Of a DNA stretch of 64,000 nucleotides, positions 29,518-39,299 are shown piece by piece. The stretch covers positions 17,410-81,409 of the forward strand of contig NVWA01000006.1 in the NCBI GenBank assembly GCA_002746535.1, written 5' to 3'. The notes below the pieces were generated by a model. The model worked only from the letters and a program-made list of their open reading frames with translations, did no database searches and had not been told where the DNA came from. Made by a program: the position numbers and the translations under genes. The DNA is from Planctomycetota bacterium. GTDB lineage: Bacteria; Planctomycetota; GCA-2746535. Position 1 is the stretch's first letter. Each line of letters begins with the position of its first letter.

Positions 29518-30843
29518 ATGGGTTTCAAGCGTTCAATATTAGTTTCTTCAGTGATGACAACGGTGATGATATTTATTTCATTGGGGACGTATTTACATTT
29601 TGATCTTGTATCAAAAAAATCCATTTTAAGTGAAACCGAAGAATACAATGCTGCTTTAGGAACTTTGTTTTCCACTGTAAATAAATTTTATGTAGAACCT
29701 ATTAATAAGAAAAAATTATTTGAAAAAGTTGCTGAAGAACTTGTAAACTTAGATGAGAACTCTCATTACTTAAATTCTAAAAGATATAAAAGTTTGGATA
29801 ATCGATTGGAAGGTGAATATCAACAATTAGGAATTACCTACCGAAGAAAAGGTGAGTTTTTATTAATTACAAATGTTAATCCAGATGGGCCGGCGGCTAA
29901 TAAATTAAAGTACCATGACAAAATTGAAAAAATAAATGATTTAATGGTCAATGAAAACAGATTGTCGGTGATTAGGAAATCATTGAATTCTAAGAGTTCA
30001 AATATTTCATTTGAAATAACTCGTCCTGGAGAAAAACAAAAAATTAAATTATCTTTAAATAAAAAAGTAATTATGGAAAAACCTATAAGAATGACCCATT
30101 TAATTAGGGATGGCATAGGTTTTATGAAAATTGATTTTTTCTCTAAATTTACAGTCAATGAATTCAAAAAGAAGTATTTGGGTTTATTAAAAAAACATCC
30201 AGCTATTAAAGGCATGATTCTCGATATGAGAGGCAATCCTGGTGGTACCTTACCAAGTGCCATTCATTTTTGTGACTTATTTTTGGATGAAGGATTAATT
30301 GTAGCTACAGTTGGAAATGAAGAAGGCCGTCGCAATGTCGCTAAGCTTTATAAGGCTAAAAAAGGAAAATTACCCATTGTCCCCTTTATAATAATGCTTG
30401 ATAGGGATTCAGCTAGCGCGGCTGAATTATCAACAAATTGTTTGCGTGATTATGGTTTGGCAAAAGTGATTGGGGAGAGAAGTTACGGAAAAGGCACTGC
30501 TCAAACAGTATTTGATTTTGAGTCAAAAAATTTAGGAAAATATGGGATGCGCTTGACTACAAATATTTATTATACTAAAGTTGGTTATTATAAATCTCCA
30601 AGAGTCAGTATCAATAATCGTGGAGTTGATGTTGACATTAAACATGATTTTGGAAATCAGGATAGTTATATGGCTCGAAAATATAATTTTAATGAAGCCG
30701 TAGGTCAATGGAATAATGGAATAATTAATAAATTAGATATTGCTCAAATTGCTAAGGAAAATTTTTATTTTTCTGATCTCAAAAAGTATGATCCAGCTAT
30801 ATTAAAAGCAATTGAGTATTTTAATCAAAAGGCAACTAAATAA
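29518..30843 (+). CDS. S41 C-terminal processing peptidase with PDZ domain
   Basis: The protein has 441 residues: an N-terminal membrane/signal segment (about 7-27), a PDZ domain (about 100-180, QLGITYRRKGEFLLITNVNPDGPAANK), then the S41 protease domain. The catalytic pair is Ser300 in DRDSASAAE and Lys325 in GERSYGKGT, with the 25-residue spacing seen in CtpA/Prc enzymes. MILDMRGNPGG is the family's substrate-binding strand. It acts in the periplasm on C-termini of envelope proteins. It shares a TAATG junction with tsaD, so the genes form one operon. Confidence 0.92.
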   Translation: MGFKRSILVSSVMTTVMIFISLGTYLHFDLVSKKSILSETEEYNAALGTLFSTVNKFYVEPINKKKLFEKVAEELVNLDENSHYLNSKRYKSLDNRLEGEYQQLGITYRRKGEFLLITNVNPDGPAANKLKYHDKIEKINDLMVNENRLSVIRKSLNSKSSNISFEITRPGEKQKIKLSLNKKVIMEKPIRMTHLIRDGIGFMKIDFFSKFTVNEFKKKYLGLLKKHPAIKGMILDMRGNPGGTLPSAIHFCDLFLDEGLIVATVGNEEGRRNVAKLYKAKKGKLPIVPFIIMLDRDSASAAELSTNCLRDYGLAKVIGERSYGKGTAQTVFDFESKNLGKYGMRLTTNIYYTKVGYYKSPRVSINNRGVDVDIKHDFGNQDSYMARKYNFNEAVGQWNNGIINKLDIAQIAKENFYFSDLKKYDPAILKAIEYFNQKATK

Positions 30844-31847
30844 TGACAACCATTTTAGCAATTGAATCTTCCTGTGATGAGACAGCAGCATCTGTCATCA
30901 GAGATGGTAAAGAAATATTATCAAATCATGTGCATACACAGATTGCCATCCATGCTCAATATGGTGGAGTGGTTCCTGAGTTGGCTTCTCGTTCTCATAC
31001 TGAAAGAATTTTGCCCGTAATTCAAGCTTGTATGGAATCATCGGCTCTTGATTTAAATGACATGGATGCAATTGCCGTAACTCAAAAACCCGGTTTGATT
31101 GGTTCGCTTTTGGTTGGCGTTACGGCAGCTAAAGCTTTGGCCTTTAGTTTAGAAAAACCTTTAATAGGTGTTAATCACATTCATGCCCATTTATATGCTA
31201 ATACATTCGATCACGGTGAAATGAAATTTCCTTGCATCGGTATGGTTGTTTCGGGAGGACACACCTCTTTATTGCTTGGGACATCTCCGCTGGATTGGGA
31301 AGTGGTTGGGGAAACAATTGATGATGCGGCTGGGGAAGCTTTTGATAAAGTAGCGAAGCTGTTAGAGTTGTCGTATCCGGGTGGTCCAATTATTGAAGAA
31401 ATGGCTTTAAAAGGAGATGATAGTTTAATTGATTTTCCTCAAAGCATGTTAGGTAAGGAAAGTTTAGACTTTAGCTTCAGTGGTTTAAAAACAGCCGCTT
31501 TATATGCTTGCAGAGGCAAAGATGCTCGAAGTGCTTTTGATAATAAATTAATCGTTGATGTGCATGATGCCGCAGCAAGCTTTCAAAAAAGTGTTGTAAG
31601 TGTCTTAGCTAAGAAAGCTTTGAGGGCCTTAAAAAAATATGATGTAGATACCTTATATATTGGCGGTGGTGTCGTATGCAATAAAGCCTTGAGAAAAGAG
31701 CTAGAAGAACGGTTACACCCAAATGATTGTGAAGTCTTTTATCCGAGCCCAAAATATTGTACCGATAATGCTGCCATGATTGGAGGACTAGCCTATCATC
31801 ATTGGTTGGCTAAAAACTTTATTGGCTTAGAAGCAGAAATTGGATGA
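30843..31847 (+). CDS. tsaD: tRNA N6-adenosine threonylcarbamoyltransferase
   Basis: The 334-residue protein is TsaD (Gcp/YgjD), which transfers the threonylcarbamoyl group to A37 of ANN-decoding tRNAs together with TsaB and TsaE. ASKHA signatures are present: AIESSCDETAA, VVPELASRSH, metal-binding His112 and His116 in NHIHAHLYAN, VVSGGHTSLLL, and FSFSGLKTA. It starts in a one-base overlap with the protease stop and is followed six bases later by larB. Confidence 0.97.
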   Translation: MTTILAIESSCDETAASVIRDGKEILSNHVHTQIAIHAQYGGVVPELASRSHTERILPVIQACMESSALDLNDMDAIAVTQKPGLIGSLLVGVTAAKALAFSLEKPLIGVNHIHAHLYANTFDHGEMKFPCIGMVVSGGHTSLLLGTSPLDWEVVGETIDDAAGEAFDKVAKLLELSYPGGPIIEEMALKGDDSLIDFPQSMLGKESLDFSFSGLKTAALYACRGKDARSAFDNKLIVDVHDAAASFQKSVVSVLAKKALRALKKYDVDTLYIGGGVVCNKALRKELEERLHPNDCEVFYPSPKYCTDNAAMIGGLAYHHWLAKNFIGLEAEIG

Positions 31848-31853
31848 TGAAAA

Positions 31854-32594
31854 ATGGATAAAGAAAGTTTAAATAAACTATTACAACAATTTAAATCTGA
31901 TGAAGTCAGTATAGAGGATGTCTTATCTGGTATCAATGGATATCAACAAGAAAAAGATTTCATGATTGATACGTTGAGATCAAAAAGGACCGGTTGTGTT
32001 GAAGTTATTTTTTGTTTAAAAAAAACTGTCGACCAAGTCTTGAGAATAAGTGAAAAAATTGTTGAGAAAAATAAGTGTTTATTGGCAACAAGAGTTACCA
32101 GTGAACAGGCGAATGCCTTATTATTAAAATATAAAAATGCCCTCTATAATAAAGATGCTCAAATAGTTAGAATTGGAAAAACGCAAAAAGATATTGGATC
32201 AATTGCTATTGTTTGCGCTGGCACGAGTGATTTGAGTGTTGCGGAAGAAGCCCATGAAACCGCTCTATTTTTGGGTGCAAAAGTAACTACATTGTATGAT
32301 TGTGGCGTTGCTGGAATCCACCGATTATTGAATAATTTAGAAGTTTTCGAAGATGTATCTGCAATTGTAGCTGTAGCCGGTATGGAAGGTGCTTTGCCAA
32401 GTGTTGTTGCTGGGTTAGTCGATGTCCCTGTTATTGCCGTGCCGACAAGTGTTGGATATGGAGCGTCTTTTAATGGCTTAGCAGCATTATTAGGGATGTT
32501 AAACTCATGCTCGAATGGGATAAGTGTTGTGAATATTGATAATGGTTTTGGTGGCGGTTATAATGCTGCTTTGATTGCCAAAGGTGCTAATTAG
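31854..32594 (+). CDS. larB: LarB-type nickel-pincer cofactor biosynthesis protein
   Basis: The protein has 246 residues. The C-terminal half is a PurE-like domain (IAIVCAGTSDLSVAEEAHETA, LYDCGVAGIHRLL, VAVAGMEGALPSVVAGLV, VIAVPTSVGYGASFNG). This order identifies LarB, which carboxylates and hydrolyses nicotinate adenine dinucleotide as the first step to the nickel-pincer nucleotide of lactate racemase. LarC, LarE and LarA are not in the window. It ends the CtpA-TsaD-LarB transcript. PurE itself lacks this N-terminal segment. Confidence 0.9.
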   Translation: MDKESLNKLLQQFKSDEVSIEDVLSGINGYQQEKDFMIDTLRSKRTGCVEVIFCLKKTVDQVLRISEKIVEKNKCLLATRVTSEQANALLLKYKNALYNKDAQIVRIGKTQKDIGSIAIVCAGTSDLSVAEEAHETALFLGAKVTTLYDCGVAGIHRLLNNLEVFEDVSAIVAVAGMEGALPSVVAGLVDVPVIAVPTSVGYGASFNGLAALLGMLNSCSNGISVVNIDNGFGGGYNAALIAKGAN

Positions 32595-32725
32595 TAATTA
32601 TTGTTTTATTCCCTGATTAATATAAATTGAATTTATAAGTATAACATAAAGTTATAAACTAGAAAAATAGTGTAAGTCGATTATTATATTAATTCATTTT
32701 CATTAAAATCTTTGGTTTATTCACT

Positions 32726-34870
32726 GTGATCAGTAAAAATAATTTTCTTATATCCCCATTGCATAATTTAATTCAGCTAAAATCTGAACAGAAAAAAGCC
32801 TTTAATTCTACAGCATTACAACAGCTGTGGCTTGGTGTTCCATCTAGTGGGAAAACCTTTTTATTAGCCAAAAAAATACATGATGATTGTTTAGAAAATG
32901 GTGGAAAAGAATGTTTGGTTCTGACATTGACGAGTCATCATAAATTTAAGGTAATTGATAATCTAAAAACTCTAGGTCTTTTGAAATTTCCTTTGACTTA
33001 TACACTTAATCAATTCTTCCAATATATTTATACAAATATAATTGAAGGTTATAAAGGTGATATTCAATTTATTGATAGGGAAACATCCTTAGAAATTATT
33101 CGAGAAATTCAATTTTCAAAAAATGAGAATGAAAATGCTGAATTGGATTTAGAAGCATTTTGGATTAAGAAATTGGAAATATTTTCAGGTATTGAAAATG
33201 ATTTTGATGAACAGTTTGATGAAAATTACAAAAAATATCAAGAAGTTTTAATTCGAAAAGAATTGGTAGATGAAATAGACTTGATGATTAATATTTGGAA
33301 TCATAGAAAAGAATTGAATGATCTTCCCTTCAAAAAAATATATGTTGATGAATTGGAAGATGCCTCCGCAATTGAATTAGAGATTATTAAGAGTCTTTCG
33401 CAAAATAAAAAATTTATTGGATGTTTAAGTTATGATAAAGGCGTTATGTCTTGGCGATATCCTTTACCTATAATTAGTTTTAAAAATGCACTATCAATAT
33501 TAAAGCCAAGTAAGAATTTTTCATTTATTAATAATTATGTTGCTAGTCACGAAGTCTGTAATAAGGCACTACAGTTAATTCGTAAGAATAAAAGTCGTCA
33601 AACGAAAAAGATGAGCTCTTCAATTTCTGATAAGGGAAATATTACATTTATTATGGTGGATGACTTCGAAGCTTTAGTTGAGACTATTGTAGAAAAGATT
33701 GAAACTATTATCAGCAAAGATGATTTGATAACCTGTGGTATTCTTTTGAGAACTCACAAACAAACATTTCATTTATATGAATCGTTATCGTCAAAAATAC
33801 AATTAACGTATTATTCACATCCATTACTAAGACGTTTTTTTATCAAAAGTTTTATTAGAACTGTTGGTTTTCAACTTAAACTGAATAACTCTTATGAGGA
33901 TCAATTATTATTACAAAGTATTACTGAAGAACATTTTCCTGAAGAGGCTAAAATATTCTTAAGAGAAATAAGTTTCATCGGTTTCTCCATTTATAATCTT
34001 ATCTCGCTTTATCAAAAATTTATAAAAAAGAATAAATTCCAAGAATTATTATTTGTTGAAGAATTGGAAAGCGCTAACGCCGTTTTAATTGGTAATGGTA
34101 GGAGCGTAAAAGGAACATATATTGTTGAACATGATAAAAAGATAAAGTTCAATTATTTAGATGCTAATTTGGACGAAAAGGAAGTCTTATTGAATGCTCC
34201 CATTTTGATCAGTTTACAAAATGCCCCTAATGGTTTTGATAAAAAAATATTTATTAATTGTTTTAATAAATCATTAAAACAAACCATAAGATTTTCTGAA
34301 GGTCAGCTGTTATATGAATCGCTCAAAGAGTTTATAAATGAAATTACAGAACTATTTGAAGAGTATGGATTTATTTTAAATTATTTAATAAGAACAGTTG
34401 AATTGATAAGTGAAAGGTTTACTGACTTGGGCGATTCATCAGGAGATTTATTTGAATTAATAAAATCATTTCATCTTAATGATGTAGACACTAATATTGA
34501 ATCTACTCGTTTACTATGCTCAGTGTTTAATGACAATTATCAAGTTCATTTTTCTTTTATTGAAAACCTCAAGTTGTTGGTTGAAAACTATAAAAGAAAG
34601 TTTGAGAATATTGAAATATCACGATCATCTGTATATATAGGAACATTACATGAGAGCCGTAAAAAAGTATTTGATCATGTTTTTATTCCTTGTTTAAATC
34701 ATCTTGAGTTTCCGATTGGCTTTGCAAATTCACCAGAAGAATATGAGGAAGAACGTCGTTTACTTTTTACGGGGTTAACTAGAGCCAAAAAAAATGTCTA
34801 TCTATATTCAACACAAAAAAATAATCCAAATAAAACCTCTAGTTTCATTAAAGATATGAAATTGTATTAA
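32726..34870 (+). CDS. UvrD/Rep-like helicase-family ATPase, divergent
   Basis: The protein has 714 residues and a GTG start without a clear Shine-Dalgarno. Superfamily 1 motifs are present but altered: Walker A GVPSSGKTF near residue 37, motif II YVDELEDAS near 208, motif V-like YIGTLHESRKKVFDHVFI, and motif VI RRLLFTGLTRAKKNVYL near the C-terminus. The middle region between motifs III and V diverges strongly and is rich in Leu, Asn and Lys. It probably acts on DNA, but helicase activity is uncertain. It stands alone between larB and convergent leuA, with no recognisable partner. Confidence 0.65.
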   Translation: MISKNNFLISPLHNLIQLKSEQKKAFNSTALQQLWLGVPSSGKTFLLAKKIHDDCLENGGKECLVLTLTSHHKFKVIDNLKTLGLLKFPLTYTLNQFFQYIYTNIIEGYKGDIQFIDRETSLEIIREIQFSKNENENAELDLEAFWIKKLEIFSGIENDFDEQFDENYKKYQEVLIRKELVDEIDLMINIWNHRKELNDLPFKKIYVDELEDASAIELEIIKSLSQNKKFIGCLSYDKGVMSWRYPLPIISFKNALSILKPSKNFSFINNYVASHEVCNKALQLIRKNKSRQTKKMSSSISDKGNITFIMVDDFEALVETIVEKIETIISKDDLITCGILLRTHKQTFHLYESLSSKIQLTYYSHPLLRRFFIKSFIRTVGFQLKLNNSYEDQLLLQSITEEHFPEEAKIFLREISFIGFSIYNLISLYQKFIKKNKFQELLFVEELESANAVLIGNGRSVKGTYIVEHDKKIKFNYLDANLDEKEVLLNAPILISLQNAPNGFDKKIFINCFNKSLKQTIRFSEGQLLYESLKEFINEITELFEEYGFILNYLIRTVELISERFTDLGDSSGDLFELIKSFHLNDVDTNIESTRLLCSVFNDNYQVHFSFIENLKLLVENYKRKFENIEISRSSVYIGTLHESRKKVFDHVFIPCLNHLEFPIGFANSPEEYEEERRLLFTGLTRAKKNVYLYSTQKNNPNKTSSFIKDMKLY

Positions 34871-34909
34871 TTTGATTTTAGTAGTTTATGCAATTGTGAA
34901 GTGTAGTGA

Positions 34910-34930
34910 GGGCGGTCTATAAAACCGCCC
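34910..34930. terminator. bidirectional hairpin between the helicase-like gene and leuA
   Basis: The stem GGGCGGT (34910-34916) / ACCGCCC (34924-34930) has a 7-base loop. It is the most G+C-rich stem in this convergent gap and lies 6 bases after the leuA stop on the minus strand. A T-run (TTTTTT, 34943-34948) follows on the plus side at some distance. Confidence 0.6.
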
Positions 34931-34936
34931 ATAAAA

Positions 34937-36463
34937 TTAATCTTTTTTATTTTGCTCTTTAATGTTGATTAACCGATTAACTGCATTTAGGAAAGATTTT
35001 GCACTGGCGATAATTACGTCTGTATCAGAAGCTTTGCCCGTAATATGGTATTTACCGTCGGTAATAATGGTTGATACTTCACCAATCGCATCCATTCCGC
35101 TTGTGCTTGAATGTAGTCTGTAATCTTCGAGGTTACAGTCTATGCCAATAATTCTTTTGATTGCTTGGCAAGCTGCGTCAACCGGGCCATCGCCAATGGA
35201 AGCATCTTCAAAGAATTCGCCATCTTTTTTGATTTTGACGCAGGCCACCGGGCGGATGTTATTACCAGTTTGGATTTGAATATTTTCGATTTCATATCCA
35301 CCGGCAACGGTTCCAAGTTCAGTTTCAATTAAGCTGATTAAATCATCATCATAGACTTCTTTTTTCTTATCTGCAAGGTCTTTAAATGCCTTGAAAGTAG
35401 CGTTTAATTTTTCTTCAGTTAATGAGAAACCCAGATCTTCCATGTGTTTTTGAAAGGCATGTCTTCCTGAATGTTTTCCAAGAACTAATGTTGCCTCTTT
35501 GATCCCTACACTTTCAGGAGTCATGATTTCATAGGTTTCTTTATTGGCTAAGTAGCCATGTTGATGTATACCTGCTTCATGGGCAAAGGCATTTTGACCA
35601 ACAATGGCTTTATTTCTTTGTACAAAAATACCAGTAATTTTGCTTACCAAAGTGCTAATTGGATATATTTTGGTTGTATCTAAATCTATTTGATAATCAT
35701 AAATATCTTTTCTAGTTTTGGCAGCCATGATAAATTCTTCCATAGCACAATTTCCTGCCCGCTCTCCAATACCATTGACAGTACATTCAACTTGCCTGGC
35801 ACCAGCTCTAATAGCTGCAAGAGAATTAGCTACAGCTAAGCCAAGATCGTTGTGACAGTGAACACTGATAACGGCTTGGTTAATGTTTTTTACATTTTTA
35901 TATAAGTAGGTTATCAAATTATAAAACTCTTCAGGAGTAGTATATCCGACCGTATCAGGAATATTTACCGTTGTTGCGCCAGCATCTATTACTGCTTCAG
36001 TTACTTTTGCCAAAAAAGATGGTTCAGTTCTTGATGCATCTTCTGGGCTAAACTCTACATCATTGTAAAACGACTTGGCGTATTTAACGGCATTTACGGC
36101 TGTTTCTAGAATTTTATCTTCAGCCATTTTTAATTTATATTCTAAATGTATTTTACTAGTTGCCAAAAAAACATGCAAACGAGGTTTTTCAGCATTTTTT
36201 AAAGCCTCGACAGCTCGATCAATATCTTTGTTCAATGAACGGCAAAGCCCGCAAATTGTGACTCCTTTTACTGTTTCGGCAACAGCTGTGACAGCTTCGA
36301 AATCACCTTGAGAGGCAATGGGAAAGCCGGCTTCGATAACATCTACTTTCATACGCGCTAAATGTTTCGCTATTTGTAATTTTTCCTCGGTGTTCATACT
36401 TGCACCAGGGGATTGCTCACCATCTCTTAATGTGGTGTCAAAAATTATAATTCTATTATCCAT
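34937..36463 (-). CDS. leuA: 2-isopropylmalate synthase
   Basis: The 508-residue protein condenses acetyl-CoA with 2-oxoisovalerate, the first committed step to leucine. [16 protein letters not shown] opens the TIM barrel, [18 protein letters not shown] carries the metal-binding H-x-H, and [14 protein letters not shown] and [11 protein letters not shown] complete the active site. The C-terminal LeuA dimer domain (about 390-500), which binds leucine for feedback control, is present, with [10 protein letters not shown]. Upstream, a 26-codon leader ORF and a hairpin suggest attenuation. GGAG lies nine bases before the ATG. Confidence 0.97.
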   Translation of the reverse strand: MDNRIIIFDTTLRDGEQSPGASMNTEEKLQIAKHLARMKVDVIEAGFPIASQGDFEAVTAVAETVKGVTICGLCRSLNKDIDRAVEALKNAEKPRLHVFLATSKIHLEYKLKMAEDKILETAVNAVKYAKSFYNDVEFSPEDASRTEPSFLAKVTEAVIDAGATTVNIPDTVGYTTPEEFYNLITYLYKNVKNINQAVISVHCHNDLGLAVANSLAAIRAGARQVECTVNGIGERAGNCAMEEFIMAAKTRKDIYDYQIDLDTTKIYPISTLVSKITGIFVQRNKAIVGQNAFAHEAGIHQHGYLANKETYEIMTPESVGIKEATLVLGKHSGRHAFQKHMEDLGFSLTEEKLNATFKAFKDLADKKKEVYDDDLISLIETELGTVAGGYEIENIQIQTGNNIRPVACVKIKKDGEFFEDASIGDGPVDAACQAIKRIIGIDCNLEDYRLHSSTSGMDAIGEVSTIITDGKYHITGKASDTDVIIASAKSFLNAVNRLINIKEQNKKD

Positions 36464-36519
36464 TATGGATGCTCCAGTTATAAAATAGTTTTGTTTTTAA
36501 ATATAAAAAAAATCGGAAA

Positions 36520-36600
36520 TTAGGCAGAAAGATTTACGGGGGAAACCCCGAGTAGAACTAGAGAAGAAGATAAACGAATGTTTAAATTTTTATTTGCCAT
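36520..36600 (-). CDS. candidate leuA leader peptide
   Basis: A 26-codon ORF (ATG at 36600, TAA at 36520) lies 57 bases upstream of leuA on the same strand. The peptide begins MANKNLNIRL, continues SSSLVLLGV and ends SPVNLSA, with six Leu and three Val. The cluster CTA-GTT-CTA-CTC uses Leu codons that are uncommon in this AT-rich genome, where TTA dominates. A hairpin inside its last third (36537-36550) is followed by an eight-T tract at 36504-36511. These are parts of a leucine attenuator. The Shine-Dalgarno is weak. It is a candidate only. Confidence 0.45.
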   Translation of the reverse strand: MANKNLNIRLSSSLVLLGVSPVNLSA

Positions 36601-36744
36601 TAGACTAATTATTGAATGTTTCATTAAATATTTTCACAAAGTTTAAATCTGATTTGATCATTGTCAAACAAAAACTGTTTGAGCCTAGTTTAAATGAAGT
36701 AGAATGACACGCTTTTAAATAACTAATATGAAAGGATTTATGAT

Positions 36745-37182
36745 ATGTCTGTGATGGATACGCTTAATACTCAAATTAAAGAAAGCATGAAAAATAAAGA
36801 TAAAACTCGGTTGTCAGTTTTACGAATGATGAAATCAAAGATTATGCAGGTAGATACCAAAGGTAATATGGATGATGCCGCAGCGACAAAATTAATAAAT
36901 AGCTATGCTAAGAATTTAAAAGAAACAATTGATCAGTGTGAAAAACTTGGCAAGACTGAAATGTCAGAAGAATCAAAAGCTGAGCTTGTTATTGTTAGTG
37001 AATTTTTACCAAAGACTTTGTCTTACGATGAAACATTGGAACTTGTAAAAGGATTTATTGCTGAGCTAGAAATCAAAACAAAAAAAGATATTGGTAAAAT
37101 AATGAAAGCAGTTTTTGGATCCGGTAAAGCTGTTGAAGGTGCCTTAGTCAAAAAAGCGGTAGACGAATTAATTCAGGAATAA
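36745..37182 (+). CDS. yqeY: GatB/YqeY domain protein
   Basis: The protein has 145 residues, the normal length for stand-alone YqeY. MDTLNTQIKESMKNKDKTRLSVLRMMKSKI and the C-terminal KKDIGKIMKAVFGSGKAVEGALV, seen as two conserved blocks, match the family, which resembles the tail domain of the GatB amidotransferase subunit and is thought to bind tRNA. The function is not established. An AAAGG motif precedes the start, and the next gene begins one base after its stop codon, so they are co-transcribed. Confidence 0.92.
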   Translation: MSVMDTLNTQIKESMKNKDKTRLSVLRMMKSKIMQVDTKGNMDDAAATKLINSYAKNLKETIDQCEKLGKTEMSEESKAELVIVSEFLPKTLSYDETLELVKGFIAELEIKTKKDIGKIMKAVFGSGKAVEGALVKKAVDELIQE

Positions 37183-37183
37183 G

Positions 37184-38116
37184 ATGAAGTATTTATATTG
37201 GCTTCCTTGTACTGATGAAGATAAAGATTTAGCCTTTTTAGAAGCATCCGTATTATTAAACATGGAAGTCAAAAGTTCAGTTTGCTTTAGTGATAAATTA
37301 ATTGAACTAAAAAACACAGCATTTTTAAAATTGTGTGGCAAAATATTATGCAAAGAAAAGACCTTTAATGAATTATTGGAAAAAGTTGAAGCGCATAATT
37401 TTGACTTTGATGAATTTAAAATAATCGTTCATAAATCAAGATTTCAAAAACAAGAAATAGAAAGTCGAATTGATGCAATCATTGCAATAGCTGATGCTAT
37501 AAAAGATGGCTTTCCAAATATATCCAATCCAAAAGTAACCCTAGATATAATTTCCGATGGTTACGACTGGTATTTTTTAGAGCGTCAGTGTAAATCTGAA
37601 AATAATTGGAGGTCCCATATTCATAAACCATTTAATTTTTCTAGTTCCTTGAGTGCTCGCTATTGTCGAGCTTTAGTAAATATCGCATTACCTAAAGGTG
37701 GTACATTGCTTGATCCTTGTTGTGGGTATGGGAATGTTTTGGTCGAAGCAGCTTTCTTAGGAATAAAAATATTTGGAAATGACCTGAACGAAGATCATTT
37801 TGAATGCACCAAGAAAAATTTAGATTTTTTTCATTCTACAGCAAAGTTATCTTGCCAAGATGCTCTGTCATTGGAAATAGAAAATTTAGACGCCGTTATA
37901 GTTGATTATCCCTATAATATTAATTCACTAGCCCCAACTGATTTTTATCGAGATCTTGCATCGTATTATTTTGATAAATCAAAGGTTTTTGTGGCTTTGA
38001 CAATTGAACCTTTTGACGCAGTTCTAAATGAAATCGGTTATCATGTTAAAAGTGTTGCCGTGCCTCACAAAGGCGAGTTTAAGCGTTATGTGACTTTATG
38101 TCATACTCATCAATAA
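37184..38116 (+). CDS. Trm11-like RNA methyltransferase
   Basis: The protein has 310 residues. The N-terminal half (1-150) lacks a recognised signature but occupies the place of the THUMP-containing part. The C-terminal half is a Rossmann methyltransferase: HKPFNFSSSLSARYCRALVN, motif I LLDPCCGYGNVLVEAAF, and a catalytic-type VDYPYN in place of the usual NPPY. This combination resembles the Trm11/TrmG10 N2-guanine tRNA methylases known best from archaea and eukaryotes. The RNA target is inferred. It is in an operon with yqeY. Confidence 0.65.
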   Translation: MKYLYWLPCTDEDKDLAFLEASVLLNMEVKSSVCFSDKLIELKNTAFLKLCGKILCKEKTFNELLEKVEAHNFDFDEFKIIVHKSRFQKQEIESRIDAIIAIADAIKDGFPNISNPKVTLDIISDGYDWYFLERQCKSENNWRSHIHKPFNFSSSLSARYCRALVNIALPKGGTLLDPCCGYGNVLVEAAFLGIKIFGNDLNEDHFECTKKNLDFFHSTAKLSCQDALSLEIENLDAVIVDYPYNINSLAPTDFYRDLASYYFDKSKVFVALTIEPFDAVLNEIGYHVKSVAVPHKGEFKRYVTLCHTHQ

Positions 38117-38129
38117 ACATAACCTTTCA

Positions 38130-39299
38130 TTATGCATTAGCCATTAAATATATTGCCGTATAAGTACCCACGGCACTGCCAAACCCAGACATTGCAGCGA
38201 CTAATAAAATTCTTGTAATGGCGTTTTGATAAATAGTTTTTAAATTTTCAAATGCATCGTGAATTCCCATTAAATCCTCAACTTTAGGTTTTCTAAAGTA
38301 AGCTTCACACATGCCAACTACCATACTTGCGCCAATCATTGGATTCAAGGAAGTAATCGGGGCTGCCACAAATGCAGTTAAGATAGAAACTATTTTTCCA
38401 CCTGCTAATAGCGTACCAATTGCTGAAGGGATGCCATTCGCTAAAACCCAAATAGAAATGTATTTAATGCCTTCTTCTGGGCCTTTATAAAACCCATAAG
38501 CAAACAAACCTAAAACTAACGTTGGAATTAACCATTTTAAAATTAGAAATACTTTTGATGGTGGAGGAATTGGCATTAATGTTTCTCTATCCAATGATTT
38601 TCCAATTTGTGTTTTCATACCTGGAACGTGACCGGCACCAACAATTGCAACTATGTGTTCTCCTTCGATATCAGTTAAATGACTAGCCATATATTGGTCT
38701 CGTTCATCAATCAAAGTTGCTTTAACATCAGGGATTTCTTTTCCAAAGGCATTCATGGCTTCAGCGAGAGCGTCAGACTTTTTTAAATTTTCAATTTCCT
38801 CTTCACCAATTTCTTCAGATGCAAAAACACCCATTAAAAGTGAGTTGAATAATCTAATTTTTTTAAAAAAACCTAGTTTGCCCCATGTTCTTTTTAGAGT
38901 AACTTGAATATCACGATCAATTAATTCAATTTTACTATTTATCAATTCAGCTGATTCGATGGCAGCTACCATTTCTGCACCTGGTTTTACATCAAGTTTT
39001 TTACCAATTTTATGTTGGAACGAAGAAAGAATTAAGTTTGAGATTAATAGAAAAGTCTTACCTTCACGGATAACTTTGTAAATATCCATTTTTTTCCAGC
39101 GTTCTTTATCTTGAATTGCCTTAAATCTATTTTCGCAAAGTTCTATGCATACTTTATCAGGTTTGTGTTCTTGAATGAAATTATTGACTTCATCAACACT
39201 TTCTTTTGATACATGGGCTGTACCAATTAAGGTAATAGTTTTTTCACCTAGTTTGATGGTTGTTATATTACCCTCTTCGCTGATAATTTCAGATTCCAG
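38130..39299 (-). CDS. TraB/PrgY family membrane protein, irregular start
   Basis: The first ATG (39087-39089) would give 319 residues, but the same frame remains open upstream and encodes the family's conserved N-terminus: LIGTAHVSKESVDEV, VCIELCENRFKAI and DKERWKKM. No ATG, GTG or TTG lies in that extension. Either translation begins at CTG 39299, which has TTAGGG seven bases upstream, or an extra base in the GGG at 39307-39309 separates it from the ATG at 39330. The TraB domain (pheromone-shutdown-like, AIVGAGHVPGM) is followed by three to four C-terminal membrane helices. The family's biochemical role is unknown. It is convergent with the methylase gene. Confidence 0.8.
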   Translation of the reverse strand: MESEIISEEGNITTIKLGEKTITLIGTAHVSKESVDEVNNFIQEHKPDKVCIELCENRFKAIQDKERWKKMDIYKVIREGKTFLLISNLILSSFQHKIGKKLDVKPGAEMVAAIESAELINSKIELIDRDIQVTLKRTWGKLGFFKKIRLFNSLLMGVFASEEIGEEEIENLKKSDALAEAMNAFGKEIPDVKATLIDERDQYMASHLTDIEGEHIVAIVGAGHVPGMKTQIGKSLDRETLMPIPPPSKVFLILKWLIPTLVLGLFAYGFYKGPEEGIKYISIWVLANGIPSAIGTLLAGGKIVSILTAFVAAPITSLNPMIGASMVVGMCEAYFRKPKVEDLMGIHDAFENLKTIYQNAITRILLVAAMSGFGSAVGTYTAIYLMANA

